Positions 17,063 to 26,831 of a stretch of 64,000 bases of DNA are shown here, piece by piece. Origin of the DNA: Bradyrhizobium liaoningense (lineage in GTDB: Bacteria > Pseudomonadota > Alphaproteobacteria > Rhizobiales > Xanthobacteraceae); assembly GCF_018130785.1 (NCBI RefSeq), contig NZ_JAFCJT010000024.1, positions 49,229 through 113,228 on the forward strand. The letters run 5' to 3'. The notes under the pieces are model-generated. The model was not told the origin of the DNA. It searched no databases and saw nothing but the letters and a program-made list of their open reading frames with translations. The position numbers and the translations under genes are program-made. Every line of letters starts with the position of its first letter. Position 1 is the first letter of the stretch.

Positions 17063-18343
17063 ATGCACGGCATGATCAGCAGGCCGCCGGAGGCGCCGAC
17101 GAAAAACATCGCGACCTCGCGCGTGGTGCTGCTGCTGCTGGTCGTCATGACCGGGATCGCGCCGATCTCGCTCTACATCCTGGTTCCGGCGCTGCCCGTG
17201 CTGGCGACGACGTTCGGCCGCGACATCTCGATCGCCCAGATGACGGTGTCGTTGTACATGGTCGGCATCGCACTGTCGCAGCTCATCATGGGACCGCTGT
17301 CGGACAAGTTCGGCCGGCGTCCGGTGCTGCTTGGCGGCCTCGCGCTGATGGTCGCGGCGAGCATCGCCTGCATCTTCGCCGAAACCCTGCCGCAACTGAT
17401 CGCAGCGCGCTTCTTCCAGGCGCTCGGCGGCGCATCCGGCATGGTGGTGAGCCGCGCCATCATCCGCGATGTCTACGAGCGCGACCGCGTCGCCTCCATG
17501 ATCAGCCTCGTCGTCGCAGCGCTCATGATCGGGCAGATGGTCTCACCGCTTACCGGCGGCCTGATCGAGACCGCATTCGGCTGGCGGGCGATCTTCTACG
17601 CCGTCACGATCGGCGCGATCGCGGTCGCAATCGGCATCGCGATCGCGCTGCCCGAGACCCGCCGCGATCGCGCGGTCGGCAGCGGCGGCTTTCGCAGCGA
17701 CGTCGGCACCCTGATCAAGAGCCGCGCCTTCATCGGCTATGTGATGTGCCAGGTGCTGGCGTCCCAGATTATCTTCACCTTCGCCGGCGGCGGCCCCTAC
17801 ATCGTCGTCACGCAGATGGGCCGGACCAGCGCCGAATATGGCGCCTGGTTCGCTACGACCGGCTTCGCATATCTCGTCGGCAATCTGCTCTGCGTGCGCT
17901 TCGCGCCGCGACACTCGCTGGAAAAGCTGATCTGGTTCGGGCTCGGCCTGCAACTCTGCGGCAGCCTGTTGAACCTGCTCTGGAGTTTTACGGGCTGGAA
18001 CGAAGCACCCGCATGGCTGTTCGGCACACAGATGATCGTGATGGTCGGCAATGCCTTCGTGATGGCGAACTCCGCCGCCGGCGCCATCAGCATCCGCCCT
18101 GAGGCCGCGGGCACCGCGTCAGGCGCGATGGGCTTCCTCCAGCAGGGCATCGGCGCGCTGATGTCGCAGTTCGGCGCCTATCTCGGCGGCCACTCCGCCA
18201 CCACGCTGCCGCTGACCTCCGCGGTCCTCGTGATCTCGCTGCTCTGCGCCTGCACGATGATCTTCGTCGTCCCCCGCCGCGAGCTGGTGGTGAGCGAGAC
18301 GCTCATCGAGCAGGCGGAGGAGGAAGAGACGGGGATGATGTGA
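17063..18343 (+). CDS. Bcr/CflA-type MFS drug exporter
   Basis: The 426-residue protein has 12 predicted membrane segments. The MFS motif in the loop after helix 2, GPLSDKFGRRPVLLGG, is of the drug:H+ antiporter-1 type, and PETRR appears between the halves. Length and motifs fit the Bcr/CflA subfamily, which exports drugs and sometimes amino acids. The start at 17063 (MHGMIS) is preferred because the upstream in-frame codons lack family similarity. A family B repeat follows the stop. Confidence 0.88.
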   Translation: MHGMISRPPEAPTKNIATSRVVLLLLVVMTGIAPISLYILVPALPVLATTFGRDISIAQMTVSLYMVGIALSQLIMGPLSDKFGRRPVLLGGLALMVAASIACIFAETLPQLIAARFFQALGGASGMVVSRAIIRDVYERDRVASMISLVVAALMIGQMVSPLTGGLIETAFGWRAIFYAVTIGAIAVAIGIAIALPETRRDRAVGSGGFRSDVGTLIKSRAFIGYVMCQVLASQIIFTFAGGGPYIVVTQMGRTSAEYGAWFATTGFAYLVGNLLCVRFAPRHSLEKLIWFGLGLQLCGSLLNLLWSFTGWNEAPAWLFGTQMIVMVGNAFVMANSAAGAISIRPEAAGTASGAMGFLQQGIGALMSQFGAYLGGHSATTLPLTSAVLVISLLCACTMIFVVPRRELVVSETLIEQAEEEETGMM

Positions 18344-18368
18344 GAGGGGCGCAGGGCGTGCCCCCACC

Positions 18369-18452
18369 GTCATTGCGAGCGAAGCGAAGCAATCCAGACT
18401 GTCTCCGTGGAAAGATTCTGGATTGCTTCGTCGCTCCGCTCCTCGCAATGAC
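18369..18452. repeat. Dispersed palindromic repeat, family B, copy 1
   Basis: The element runs from GTCATTGCGAGCGAAGCGAA to CTCGCAATGAC and has inner arms AGCAATCCAGA and CTGGATTGCTTCG. Copies 2 and 3 are at 34200-34283 and 45705-45789. It lies between the convergent MFS and ligA genes. Confidence 0.85.
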
Positions 18453-18463
18453 AGGGAGAGACC

Positions 18464-20617
18464 TCACTCCCCGATCAGCGTCAGCCACTCGTCCTCGGTC
18501 AACACCTTGACGCCGTGCTTGTTGGCTTCCGCGAGCTTGGAGCCTGCGCCGGGACCGGCGACCACGAGATCGGTCTTCTTCGACACCGAACCCGACACCT
18601 TCGCCCCCAGACGCTCCGCGGTGGCCTTGGCCTCGTCGCGCGTCATCTTCTCCAGCGATCCCGTGAACACCACCGTCTTGCCGGCGACGGCGGAATTGCT
18701 CTTCGGCTTCTCGGCGTCGACGATCTCGACTTCCTTGGTCAGCCGCTCGACGATGCCGCGATTGTGGCTCTCGCCGAAATAGTCGGCGATGCTTTTGATC
18801 ACGGTGTCGCCGATCTGGTCCAGCGCGTCCATCTCGGCCATCGCCTCCTCGTCGCCCTTGGCGACCTTGAGACAGGCGTCGTGGAACGCATCCCACGAAC
18901 CATAGCCGCGGGCGAGCGCCAGCGCCGTGGTCTCGCCGACATGACGCATGCCGAGCGCATAGACGAAGCGCTCCAGCGCGATTCTGCGCCGGCTCTCGAT
19001 GGCGCCGAACAGGTTGCGCACCGAGGTTGCGCCGTAGCCCTCGATCTCCTCGAGCTTCAGCTTCGCATTGCGCTTCTCCAGCGTGAAGATGTCGGCGGGC
19101 TCCTTCACCCATTCCTCGTCGAAGAAATACTGGAGCTGCTTCTCTCCCAGGCCGTCGATGTCGAAGGCGCGCCGCGACACGAACAGCTTGAGGTGCTCGA
19201 TCTTCTGATAGGGACAGGCGAACTCGCCGGTGCAGCGCGCGCGCGATCCCTCTTCGCCGGCCGCCGTCTCCTCGCGCGTGACGTCGGTGTGCAACGGGCA
19301 CGGGCACTTCTTCGGGAAATGGAATTCCTTGGCCGTCTTTGGCCGCTTGTCGAGAACGACGTCGACCACCTGCGGGATGACGTCGCCGGCACGCTGGATC
19401 ACGACGGTGTCGCCGATCCTGATGTCGCGCCCCTCGCGCAGCACCTCACCCTTGTTGCCGATGCCCTTGATGTAGTCCTCGTTGTGCAGGGTGACGTTCT
19501 GCACGATCACGCCGCCGACGCCGACCGGTTCGAGCTTGCCGACCGGCGTGAACGAGCCGGTGCGGCCGACCTGGATCTCGATATCGCGCAGCACCGTCAT
19601 GGCGCGCTCGGCCGGGAATTTGTGCGCGATGCCCCAGCGCGGCGTGCGTGAGACGAAGCCGAGCCGTTCCTGCCAGTCGATGCGGTCGACCTTGTAGACG
19701 ACGCCGTCGATATCGTAGTCGAGTTCGGCGCGTTCTTCCTCGATGCTCTGATGGAATGCGATCAGCTCTTCGACCGAGTGGCACAGCTTGGTCAGCGGAT
19801 TGGTCTTGAAACCGCAGCGCTCGAACCAGCCGATCATGCCGCTCTGCGTGCCCTCAGGCATCGCGCTCATCTCGCCCCAGGCATAGGCGAAGAAGCCGAG
19901 CGGCCGCGAAGCGGTGATGGTCGGATCCTTCTGGCGGAGCGAGCCTGCAGCCGAATTGCGCGGATTGGCGAACGGCGCCTCGCCGGCCTCGACCTGCTTC
20001 TTGTTGAGTGTCAGGAAGGCCCTCTTGGTCATGTAGACCTCGCCGCGCACCTCGCAGATGTCGGGCACGCTGCGGCCTTTGAGCTTCTGCGGCACGTCTT
20101 CGAGCGTACGGATGTTGGCGGTGACGTCCTCGCCTTCAGCGCCGTCACCGCGGGTCGCCGCAGTGACGAGCTCGCCGCCCTCGTAGCGCAGCGACATCGA
20201 AAGACCGTCGATCTTCGGCTCGGCCGAGAAATCGACCTTGCCGTCATCGAGCTTCAGGAAGCGCACGATGCGGCCGACGAAGTCGCGGACGTCCTCTTCG
20301 GCAAACGCGTTGTCGAGCGACAGCATCGGAACGGAATGCCGAACTTTCTTGAAACGCCCCGACGGTGCGGCGCCGACTTTCTGGGACGGCGACTCCGCGC
20401 TGACGAAATCCGGAAAGCGCTTTTCGATCGCGTTGAAGCGCTGGCGCAGCGCGTCGTACTCGGCGTCGGTCGCGGTGGGCGCGTCCTCCTGATAGTAGCG
20501 CCTGTCATGCTCTTCGAGTTCGAGCGCGAGCCGCATGTGCTCGACCTTGGCCTGCGCCTTGGTGAGGTCGGCGACGTCGCGAAGCGGCCTTGCTTTGGAT
20601 TTTGCTGCTCTTGCCAT
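18464..20617 (-). CDS. ligA: NAD-dependent DNA ligase
   Basis: The protein has 717 residues. The adenylation motif EPKIDG places the AMP-accepting Lys at 135. After the OB domain a Cys-containing zinc-ribbon region is seen (KCPCPLH and RCTGEFACP), then helix-hairpin-helix repeats, and a C-terminal BRCT domain starting at VAGKTVVFTGSLE. It seals nicks in replication and repair. It is the last gene of the minus-strand run that begins at rsmH, but the 158-bp gap to recN holds a palindrome, so it may have its own promoter. Confidence 0.97.
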   Translation of the reverse strand: MARAAKSKARPLRDVADLTKAQAKVEHMRLALELEEHDRRYYQEDAPTATDAEYDALRQRFNAIEKRFPDFVSAESPSQKVGAAPSGRFKKVRHSVPMLSLDNAFAEEDVRDFVGRIVRFLKLDDGKVDFSAEPKIDGLSMSLRYEGGELVTAATRGDGAEGEDVTANIRTLEDVPQKLKGRSVPDICEVRGEVYMTKRAFLTLNKKQVEAGEAPFANPRNSAAGSLRQKDPTITASRPLGFFAYAWGEMSAMPEGTQSGMIGWFERCGFKTNPLTKLCHSVEELIAFHQSIEEERAELDYDIDGVVYKVDRIDWQERLGFVSRTPRWGIAHKFPAERAMTVLRDIEIQVGRTGSFTPVGKLEPVGVGGVIVQNVTLHNEDYIKGIGNKGEVLREGRDIRIGDTVVIQRAGDVIPQVVDVVLDKRPKTAKEFHFPKKCPCPLHTDVTREETAAGEEGSRARCTGEFACPYQKIEHLKLFVSRRAFDIDGLGEKQLQYFFDEEWVKEPADIFTLEKRNAKLKLEEIEGYGATSVRNLFGAIESRRRIALERFVYALGMRHVGETTALALARGYGSWDAFHDACLKVAKGDEEAMAEMDALDQIGDTVIKSIADYFGESHNRGIVERLTKEVEIVDAEKPKSNSAVAGKTVVFTGSLEKMTRDEAKATAERLGAKVSGSVSKKTDLVVAGPGAGSKLAEANKHGVKVLTEDEWLTLIGE

Positions 20618-20666
20618 GGTGCTTGGATACGATGGAGCGGGCGGGAGGGTAAAGGCGGGTTGAGGT

Positions 20667-20771
20667 CGTGTCCCCGGATGCTGCGCAGCGCTTCTTCAGC
20701 GATGTGCTGCTGATCCGGGGCCATCTGGCAACAGTCTGGGTCCCGGCTCGCGCTACCGCGTCCGGGACACG
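20667..20771. repeat. Dispersed palindromic repeat, CGTGTCCC type
   Basis: Outer arms CGTGTCCCCGGA (20667-20678) and TCCGGGACACG (20761-20771) pair with one bulged C. Inner parts TGCTGCGCAGC and GGGTCCCGGCTCGCGC add structure. It lies between recN and ligA. Confidence 0.75.
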
Positions 20772-20775
20772 AAGG

Positions 20776-22449
20776 TTAAGCCGTCGCCGCCTTGAGCAGC
20801 CGTTCGGCAGCCGCTCTCGCCTCGGCGGTGATCTCGGCGCCGGCGAGCATGCGGGCGATCTCCTCGCGGCGGTGGTCGGCGGCCAGCGCATTGACGCGGG
20901 TGGCGACGCGCTTGCCCTTGTCGAGGGCGTCCTTGGAGATCAAGAGATGCTGGTCGGCACGGGCGGCGACCTGCGGGGCGTGGGTCACGGCCATCACCTG
21001 CACCTTGCCGGCGAGCCGCGCGAGCCGCCCACCGATGGCGTCCGCGACCGCACCGCCGACCCCGGTGTCGATTTCGTCGAACACCAGCGTCGGCGCCGAG
21101 CCGCGGTCGGACAGCACGACCTTGAGCGCCAGCAGGAATCGCGAGAGCTCGCCGCCGGAGGCGACCTTCATCATCGGACCCGGCTTGGTGCCGGGATTGG
21201 TCTGCACCCAGAACTCGACGCGGTCGAAACCTTGCGGGCCCGGCGCGGCCTCATCTGTCTCGACCTGCGTCATGAACTTGGCGCGTTCGAGCTTGAGCGG
21301 CGCGAGCTCGGCGTTGACCGCCTTGTTGAGCTTGTCCGCCGACTTCTGCCGCGCCATCGACAATTTCTTGGCGGCAGCGGCGTAGCGCGCGTCAGCCTCG
21401 ATCGCGGCCTGCTCCAGCTTCTTCAAGCGCGAGGCGCCGGCATCGATCAGCACGACGTCGGCGGCATATTGGGCGGCGAGCGCCGCAAGCTGGTCGACCG
21501 GCGTCGAATATTTGCGCGAGGCGGCGCGCAGGGCGAACAGCCGCTCCTCGATGCGCTCGAGCTCGGCCGGGTCGAAGTCGGTCGCGGCGAGCGCGGCCAG
21601 GAGATGCTGGTCGGCTTCCTCCAGCGCGTTGATCGCGATGTCGATCGCCTTCACGGCAGGCTCGACCAGCGCCGGCGAATTGACGCCGCGGCGCTCCAGC
21701 CGTCGGACAGCGGCCGACAGGGTTGCGACCGGTGAATGATTGCCGCCGACGGCTTCCTGCGCCTCCCGCAAATCGGACGCGATCTTCTCGCCCTGCATCA
21801 TGGTGGTGCGGCGATTGGCGAGCGAGGTCTCCTCGCCCTCCTTGGGGGCGAGCTGCTTGAGCTCGTCGGAGGCGTGGCGCAGATAGTCGGCCTCGCGCGC
21901 GGCGCGCTCCATGCCGGCGCGGTGCTCTTCCAGCGCCGTGTTGGCGGTGCGGCGCGCGTCCCAGAGCACTTCAACGGCCGCGACGTCCTTCTCCAGGCCG
22001 GCGAAGGCATCGAGCAGGCGGCGGTGGGTGGCGGCATCGACCAGCGCGCGTTCGTCATGCTGGCCGTGGATCTCGACCAGCGCGGCGCCGACCGCTTTCA
22101 GCGTCTGCACGCTGATCGACTGGTCGTTGATGAAGGCGCGGGTGCGGCCGTCGGCCAGTTGCACCCGGCGGAGAATCATCTCGCCGGTATCGTCCAGGCC
22201 GTTCTCGGCCAGGATCTTCGTCGCGGGGTGACTTTTGGGGATATCGAAGACGGCGGTAACCTGCCCCTGCTCCGCGCCATGGCGCACGAGGCCGGCGTCG
22301 CCGCGGCCGCCGAGCGCCAGTGCAAAGGCATCGAGCAGGATGGATTTGCCCGCACCGGTCTCGCCGGTCAAAACCGCAAGCCCGGTGGCGAATTCGATAT
22401 CGAGCCGTTCGATCAGGACGATGTCACGGATCGACAGACGCGCCAGCAT
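20776..22449 (-). CDS. recN: DNA repair protein RecN
   Basis: The 557-residue protein is an SMC-like ATPase. Walker A GETGAGKS is at 29-36 and the ABC signature segment VASGGELSRFLLALK near the C-terminus is followed by Walker B LVFDEIDTGVGG. The middle is rich in Ala, Glu and Arg and should form the coiled coil. It acts in double-strand break repair. It lies 13 nt after bamD, so both are probably on one transcript, an arrangement common in alphaproteobacteria. Confidence 0.96.
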   Translation of the reverse strand: MLARLSIRDIVLIERLDIEFATGLAVLTGETGAGKSILLDAFALALGGRGDAGLVRHGAEQGQVTAVFDIPKSHPATKILAENGLDDTGEMILRRVQLADGRTRAFINDQSISVQTLKAVGAALVEIHGQHDERALVDAATHRRLLDAFAGLEKDVAAVEVLWDARRTANTALEEHRAGMERAAREADYLRHASDELKQLAPKEGEETSLANRRTTMMQGEKIASDLREAQEAVGGNHSPVATLSAAVRRLERRGVNSPALVEPAVKAIDIAINALEEADQHLLAALAATDFDPAELERIEERLFALRAASRKYSTPVDQLAALAAQYAADVVLIDAGASRLKKLEQAAIEADARYAAAAKKLSMARQKSADKLNKAVNAELAPLKLERAKFMTQVETDEAAPGPQGFDRVEFWVQTNPGTKPGPMMKVASGGELSRFLLALKVVLSDRGSAPTLVFDEIDTGVGGAVADAIGGRLARLAGKVQVMAVTHAPQVAARADQHLLISKDALDKGKRVATRVNALAADHRREEIARMLAGAEITAEARAAAERLLKAATA

Positions 22450-22462
22450 GGAACCAGATTTC

Positions 22463-23353
22463 CTAGCCGAGACCCATTTTCTTGAAGGTCCGGCTGATCC
22501 AGGACCCCTGATTCTCGCTCGGTTCGAGACCGCCCGATTTTACAAGATTATAGGCGTCCTTGTACCAGCGGCTATCAGGAAAATTGTGCCCGAGCACAGC
22601 CGCCGCCGTTTGCGCCTCGCCGACGATGCCGATCGCCATATAGGCCTCGGTGAGCCGGAACAGCGCCTCCTCGACATGGCGGGTGGTCTGGTACTGCGTG
22701 ACGACGGCCTTGTAGCGGTTGATCGCCGCCGTGTAGTCGCGCTTCTGCATGTAGTAGCGGCCGACATTCATTTCCTTGCCAGCGAGCTGGTCGCGCGCGC
22801 CCTCGATCTTGGCCTTGGCCGAGGTCGCATATTCCGAGTTCGGATATTTGCGGTTCACCTCTTCCAGCGCGGCGATCGCCTTCTCGGTGCGGGCCTGGTC
22901 GCGGCTGATGTCCGGAATCTGGTCGTAATGGGAGGCGGCGATCAGGTATTGCGCATAGGCCGCGTCCGGGCTGCCGGGATGCAGCGTGACGTAGCGGGTC
23001 GCTGCGCCGATGCAGCCGTCATAGTCGCCGCCCTGGTAGGAGGCATAGGCCGACATCAGCAGCGATTTGCGGGCCCAGTCGGAATAAGGATGCTGACGGT
23101 CGACCTCTTCGAACTTCTTGTTCGCCCCCTTCAAGTCCTTCTTCTCGTTCATGAGGTACAGGCCCTCATTATAGATCTTGTCGGCGGGCTCCTCGACGAA
23201 GGTGTCGTCCTTGGCGGTGAACTTGTCCCAGAGCGCGCCGGTGCCGCAGCCAGCCAGCGGCAGCGCGAGCACAATGAAGGTGGCGGCGTGAAGCAGTCCG
23301 CGGACTCCAGACGAGACCGAGAGATATCCGCGCGTCATACGCTGTGCCGACAT
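22463..23353 (-). CDS. bamD: Outer membrane assembly lipoprotein BamD
   Basis: The 296-residue protein has a lipoprotein signal ending in LPLAGC, with lipidated Cys36. Tetratricopeptide-like repeats follow, including the YNEGLYLMNEKKDLKGANKK segment and TRYVTLHPGSPDAAYAQY that are typical of BamD (YfiO). It is an essential part of the BAM complex that inserts beta-barrel proteins in the outer membrane. The start at 23353 is chosen for the AGGG upstream and the signal peptide; an ATG five codons later is possible. Confidence 0.93.
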   Translation of the reverse strand: MSAQRMTRGYLSVSSGVRGLLHAATFIVLALPLAGCGTGALWDKFTAKDDTFVEEPADKIYNEGLYLMNEKKDLKGANKKFEEVDRQHPYSDWARKSLLMSAYASYQGGDYDGCIGAATRYVTLHPGSPDAAYAQYLIAASHYDQIPDISRDQARTEKAIAALEEVNRKYPNSEYATSAKAKIEGARDQLAGKEMNVGRYYMQKRDYTAAINRYKAVVTQYQTTRHVEEALFRLTEAYMAIGIVGEAQTAAAVLGHNFPDSRWYKDAYNLVKSGGLEPSENQGSWISRTFKKMGLG

Positions 23354-23561
23354 GAGTTTAAGCCCTGACGCCCTGTGATGCGGTGTCCGCCAGCCCATGA
23401 ACCCCGTCATGAGCGCGAAATGTAGCCGTGGTGCCTGCCATGCGACCACGCCGGTGTAACAAAAAAAGACCTTGAACCAACCGGATAGGCAGGCATTTCG
23501 CCCGGATTAAGGCGAACGCGCCGCAATCCTAGTCGATCATCGTTACCAGGAGTTTCCCGGG

Positions 23562-23587
23562 AAAAGCCGCCGTTAAACACCGGCGGC
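23562..23587 (-). terminator. Intrinsic terminator after lpxC
   Basis: On the minus strand GCCGCCG, loop GTGTTTAA and CGGCGGC form a 7-bp GC stem followed by TTTT. It lies 29 nt after the lpxC stop and separates lpxC from bamD. Confidence 0.7.
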
Positions 23588-23615
23588 AACAGAACGCCAG
23601 TGGCGACAGGTCTCT

Positions 23616-24578
23616 TCAGGACACGTCCGGCCCGTAGGCCGCGGCGACCCGACCGCCGACGATGCCGCGACCGACTTCGCCCATGGGACGCGTGGTACGG
23701 CGGACCGCCTCGCCCTCGACCACCCGCCAGGCGGTACGGTCGGCGAGCAGCGCGGTCAGGACAGCGTGGTTGAGCTTGTGACCGCCACGCACCGAGCGGT
23801 AGACGCCAAGCAGCGGCAGGCCTGCCAGCGCGAGGTCGCCGATCACGTCCAGCACCTTGTGGCGGGCGCATTCGTCGGCGTAGCGCAGGCCCTCGGTGTT
23901 GAGCAGCCGCTCGTCGTCGAACACGACGGTATTGTCGAAGGAGGCGCCGAGTGCGTAACCCGCGCTCCAGAGCCGGGCGACGTCGCACATCAGGCCGAAA
24001 GTCCGGGCACGGCCGACTTCGCGGCGGAAGCGCTCCGGGTTCAGGTCGAAGCCGTAGCTCTGCTGGCCGATGACGGGATTGGTGAAGTCGATCTCGACCT
24101 CGGCGCGGAACCCGTTGGCGTAGGGCCGGATCTCGCCGAAGGAGTCACCGATCTTGACCGAGACCGGCTTCAAAACCTGAATGAAGCGGCGCTGCGCCGG
24201 CTGGCTGACGATACCGGCCTGGTCGATCGCCGCAATGAAGGCTGCGGCGCTGCCGTCCATGATCGGCACTTCCGGACCGTCGATCTCGATGGTGGCGTTG
24301 TCGACGCCCATGCCCCGCAGCGCGGCAAGCACGTGCTCGGCGGTGGAAACCAACGGGCCATTGCGATCGCCCAGCACGGTGGCGAAATCGGTCGCGATCA
24401 CCTGGTCGGCGATCGCCTGTACTTCACGGTCACTTCCCTCGAGCCCGGTACGGACAAAAACAAAACCTGCGTCGACGGGCGCAGGCCCAAGCGTGAGAGT
24501 GACGGGAAGACCGGAATGAACGCCCACGCCTGCCACAGAGGCTTGCGCACGAAGCGTTGTTTGCCGGCTAAATTTCAT
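23616..24578 (-). CDS. lpxC: UDP-3-O-acyl-N-acetylglucosamine deacetylase
   Basis: The 320-residue protein catalyses the first committed step of lipid A synthesis. The zinc ligands are visible: STAEHVLAAL with His82, and HKVLDVIGD with His240 and Asp244. The general acid/base His267 is in GGHKLNH, and the IDGPEVPIMDGS segment is family-typical. The start at 24578 (MKFSRQTT) fits the family; five codons upstream are also in frame. The gene follows ftsZ as in many proteobacteria, but a terminator lies between, so it should have its own promoter. Confidence 0.97.
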   Translation of the reverse strand: MKFSRQTTLRAQASVAGVGVHSGLPVTLTLGPAPVDAGFVFVRTGLEGSDREVQAIADQVIATDFATVLGDRNGPLVSTAEHVLAALRGMGVDNATIEIDGPEVPIMDGSAAAFIAAIDQAGIVSQPAQRRFIQVLKPVSVKIGDSFGEIRPYANGFRAEVEIDFTNPVIGQQSYGFDLNPERFRREVGRARTFGLMCDVARLWSAGYALGASFDNTVVFDDERLLNTEGLRYADECARHKVLDVIGDLALAGLPLLGVYRSVRGGHKLNHAVLTALLADRTAWRVVEGEAVRRTTRPMGEVGRGIVGGRVAAAYGPDVS

Positions 24579-24941
24579 CAGGAACCGCCCCACTACAACC
24601 CACTGCGACTTATACGAGACCTGCTTGGCCGGCCAGTGCCGACGGTTGCGAATCTCCGTATCCCCAAGTCACGGCAAACCATAGTCACTGCCTCAAACAG
24701 CGCCAACTCACGCTTTTTTACCGATTGTTACCCCAAACCTGCCGTATTCGCGCCAAGGCTTAACCAAATTGCGCCGGTGTTCGGGACCGTTATCGGCAGT
24801 TTTACTGAACCATCGAATACGTAATTAATGATTTAAAATCAGTCGTTTGGTCGCGCAATCCGGGTATGCACGGGACTAAAGAAAAGGTCCCGGCAAGCTT
24901 CCCGCCGGGACCTTTTTTCGTCAGCCTTATTGTAACAATCC
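24579..24941. other. ftsZ-lpxC intergenic region
   Basis: This 363-bp stretch has the ftsZ terminator at 24882-24916 and an AT-rich part around 24820-24840 (ACGTAATTAATGATTTAAAA) that is the best place for the lpxC promoter on the minus strand. No gene is supported. Confidence 0.5.
24882..24916 (-). terminator. Intrinsic terminator after ftsZ
   Basis: AAAAGGTCCCGGC (24882-24894) and GCCGGGACCTTTT (24904-24916) are perfect 13-bp inverted arms around a 9-nt loop. Read on the minus strand the stem is followed by a T-rich CTTT run, 26 nt after the ftsZ stop. The plus strand also has six T, so it may work in both directions. Confidence 0.85.
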
Positions 24942-26744
24942 TCAGGTCGCCTGCCGCCTCAGGAAGGCCGGGATATCAAGATGGTCGTCACCCTGTGGCG
25001 CCGGCGCAACAGGCGCCGGGCGGCCATGCATGTCCAAGCCCTGAGGTGCGGGACGGCGAGCATATTCCGATACCGGTTCGCTCGACGCGATTTGCTGTGC
25101 CACGGTCTTCTGGGGCCGGCGATCGGGCAGCGGCGGCATCGCGGGACCGGCGTTGCGGGCTGCGACCGGCGCCTCACTCTCCTCGTCGCGGCGGCCGAGG
25201 CCGACATTGGCGAGACGCTGGAGCAGCGACAGGCGGGTCTTTTGCGGGGTCTCTTCCTCAACCTCGCCGCGGGCCTGGCGAAGCTCGGCCTGGGCCGGCA
25301 TCGGCAGTTCGTCGATCCGCGGCATCCGCGGTGCACGGACCGGCCCACGTTCCGCCTGCGGCGGGATGAAGGTTTCCGGTGTCATCGGCTCCTGCATCGC
25401 GACCGGGGCCATGTCAGGCTCCGGGAACAAGGTCGGCTTCTGCGCGATCGGGCGCACCGTAACGTCGCCATAGGTCTGCATCGGCGCGGGCGCCTGCGGG
25501 ACCTCGGCGACGGCAGCCGCGATGGCGGCAAGCGCGGCGCGCTCGACATTCGGACGCGGCGCGATCGGCGCGGCAGCAACCGGAGCTGCGGCCGGCATCT
25601 GGGCTTCCAGCTTCTGGGCGCGCTCGGCCATGCGCTGATTGTCGGCACGCAGACGCGCGGTCAGATCGGCGAGACGGCTCTCGGCAGCCGCGGCCGGAGC
25701 AGCGGGAGCCTGCTGATTCTGCTGCGGCGCCGCGTTCGCGACCGGAGCGGAGGTTGCCTGGCTGTTGCGGGCGATCGCGGCCTGCTCGATGCCGGTGGCG
25801 ACGACCGAGACGCGGATCAGGCCATCGAGCGCTTCGTCGAAGGTCGCGCCGACGATGATGTTGGCGTCCTGATCGACTTCCTCGCGGATACGGGTCGCGG
25901 CTTCGTCAACCTCGAACAGAGTGAGGTCCTTGCCGCCGGTGATCGAGATGAGGAGGCCCTTGGCGCCCTTCATCGAGCTATCGTCGATCAGCGGGTTGGC
26001 GATCGCGGCTTCAGCGGCGGTCAGCGCGCGCTTGTCACCGGACGCTTCACCCGTGCCCATCATCGCCTTGCCCATCTCGCGCATGACGGCGCGAACGTCG
26101 GCGAAGTCGAGATTGATCAGGCCTTCCTTGACCATCAGGTCGGTGATGCAGGCAACGCCGGAATAGAGCACCTGGTCGGCCATCGCGAAGGCGTCGGCGA
26201 AGGTGGTCTTCTCGTTGGCGACCCGGAACAGGTTCTGGTTCGGGATGATCAGGAGCGTGTCCACGACCTTGTGAAGCTCGTTGATGCCGGCCTCGGCGGT
26301 GCGCATGCGGCGGCCGCCCTCGAAGTGGAACGGCTTGGTCACGACGCCGACGGTGAGGATGCCCATGTCGCGCGCGGTCTTGGCGATGACGGGAGCAGCA
26401 CCGGTGCCGGTGCCGCCGCCCATGCCGGCGGTGACGAACACCATGTTGGCGCCCGAGAGATGGTCGCGCAGCTCGTCGATCACCTCTTCCGCCGCCGCCG
26501 CGCCGACGTTCGGCTGCGAACCCGCGCCGAGGCCCTGCGTGACCGCCGTGCCCATCTGCACGATGCGCTGCGCTTTCGACATCGTCAGCGCCTGCGCGTC
26601 GGTGTTGGCGACCACGAAGTCGACGCCCTGGAGGCCCGCCGTGATCATGTTGTTGACGGCGTTGCCACCGGCGCCACCGACGCCGAACACGGTGATCCGG
26701 GGCTTCAGTTCGTGAATATCAGGAACATTGATGCTGATGGTCAT
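24942..26744 (-). CDS. ftsZ: Cell division GTPase FtsZ
   Basis: The 600-residue protein has the tubulin signature GGGTGTG at 109-115 and the T7-loop segment NLDFADVRAVM. The first 320 or so residues are the GTPase. A linker of about 250 residues rich in Ala, Pro and Gln follows, then the conserved C-terminal peptide DDHLDIPAFLRRQ that binds FtsA and other partners. The long linker is known in alphaproteobacteria. It polymerises into the Z-ring at midcell. It lies 87 nt after ftsA. Confidence 0.98.
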   Translation of the reverse strand: MTISINVPDIHELKPRITVFGVGGAGGNAVNNMITAGLQGVDFVVANTDAQALTMSKAQRIVQMGTAVTQGLGAGSQPNVGAAAAEEVIDELRDHLSGANMVFVTAGMGGGTGTGAAPVIAKTARDMGILTVGVVTKPFHFEGGRRMRTAEAGINELHKVVDTLLIIPNQNLFRVANEKTTFADAFAMADQVLYSGVACITDLMVKEGLINLDFADVRAVMREMGKAMMGTGEASGDKRALTAAEAAIANPLIDDSSMKGAKGLLISITGGKDLTLFEVDEAATRIREEVDQDANIIVGATFDEALDGLIRVSVVATGIEQAAIARNSQATSAPVANAAPQQNQQAPAAPAAAAESRLADLTARLRADNQRMAERAQKLEAQMPAAAPVAAAPIAPRPNVERAALAAIAAAVAEVPQAPAPMQTYGDVTVRPIAQKPTLFPEPDMAPVAMQEPMTPETFIPPQAERGPVRAPRMPRIDELPMPAQAELRQARGEVEEETPQKTRLSLLQRLANVGLGRRDEESEAPVAARNAGPAMPPLPDRRPQKTVAQQIASSEPVSEYARRPAPQGLDMHGRPAPVAPAPQGDDHLDIPAFLRRQAT

Positions 26745-26831
26745 GTTTGCCTCTCGATCACGCGCGCGTGGGTTCGCCCCGGCCGGCGGCCGCGGGAGTT
26801 GGTGAAATGCGAAGGTTGCGGAACCGGTTCA

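Noticed and set aside
20776..20790. Possible fusion of the ligA and recN region by the palindrome
   Set aside because: Both genes have full normal length, so the palindrome only fills the gap.
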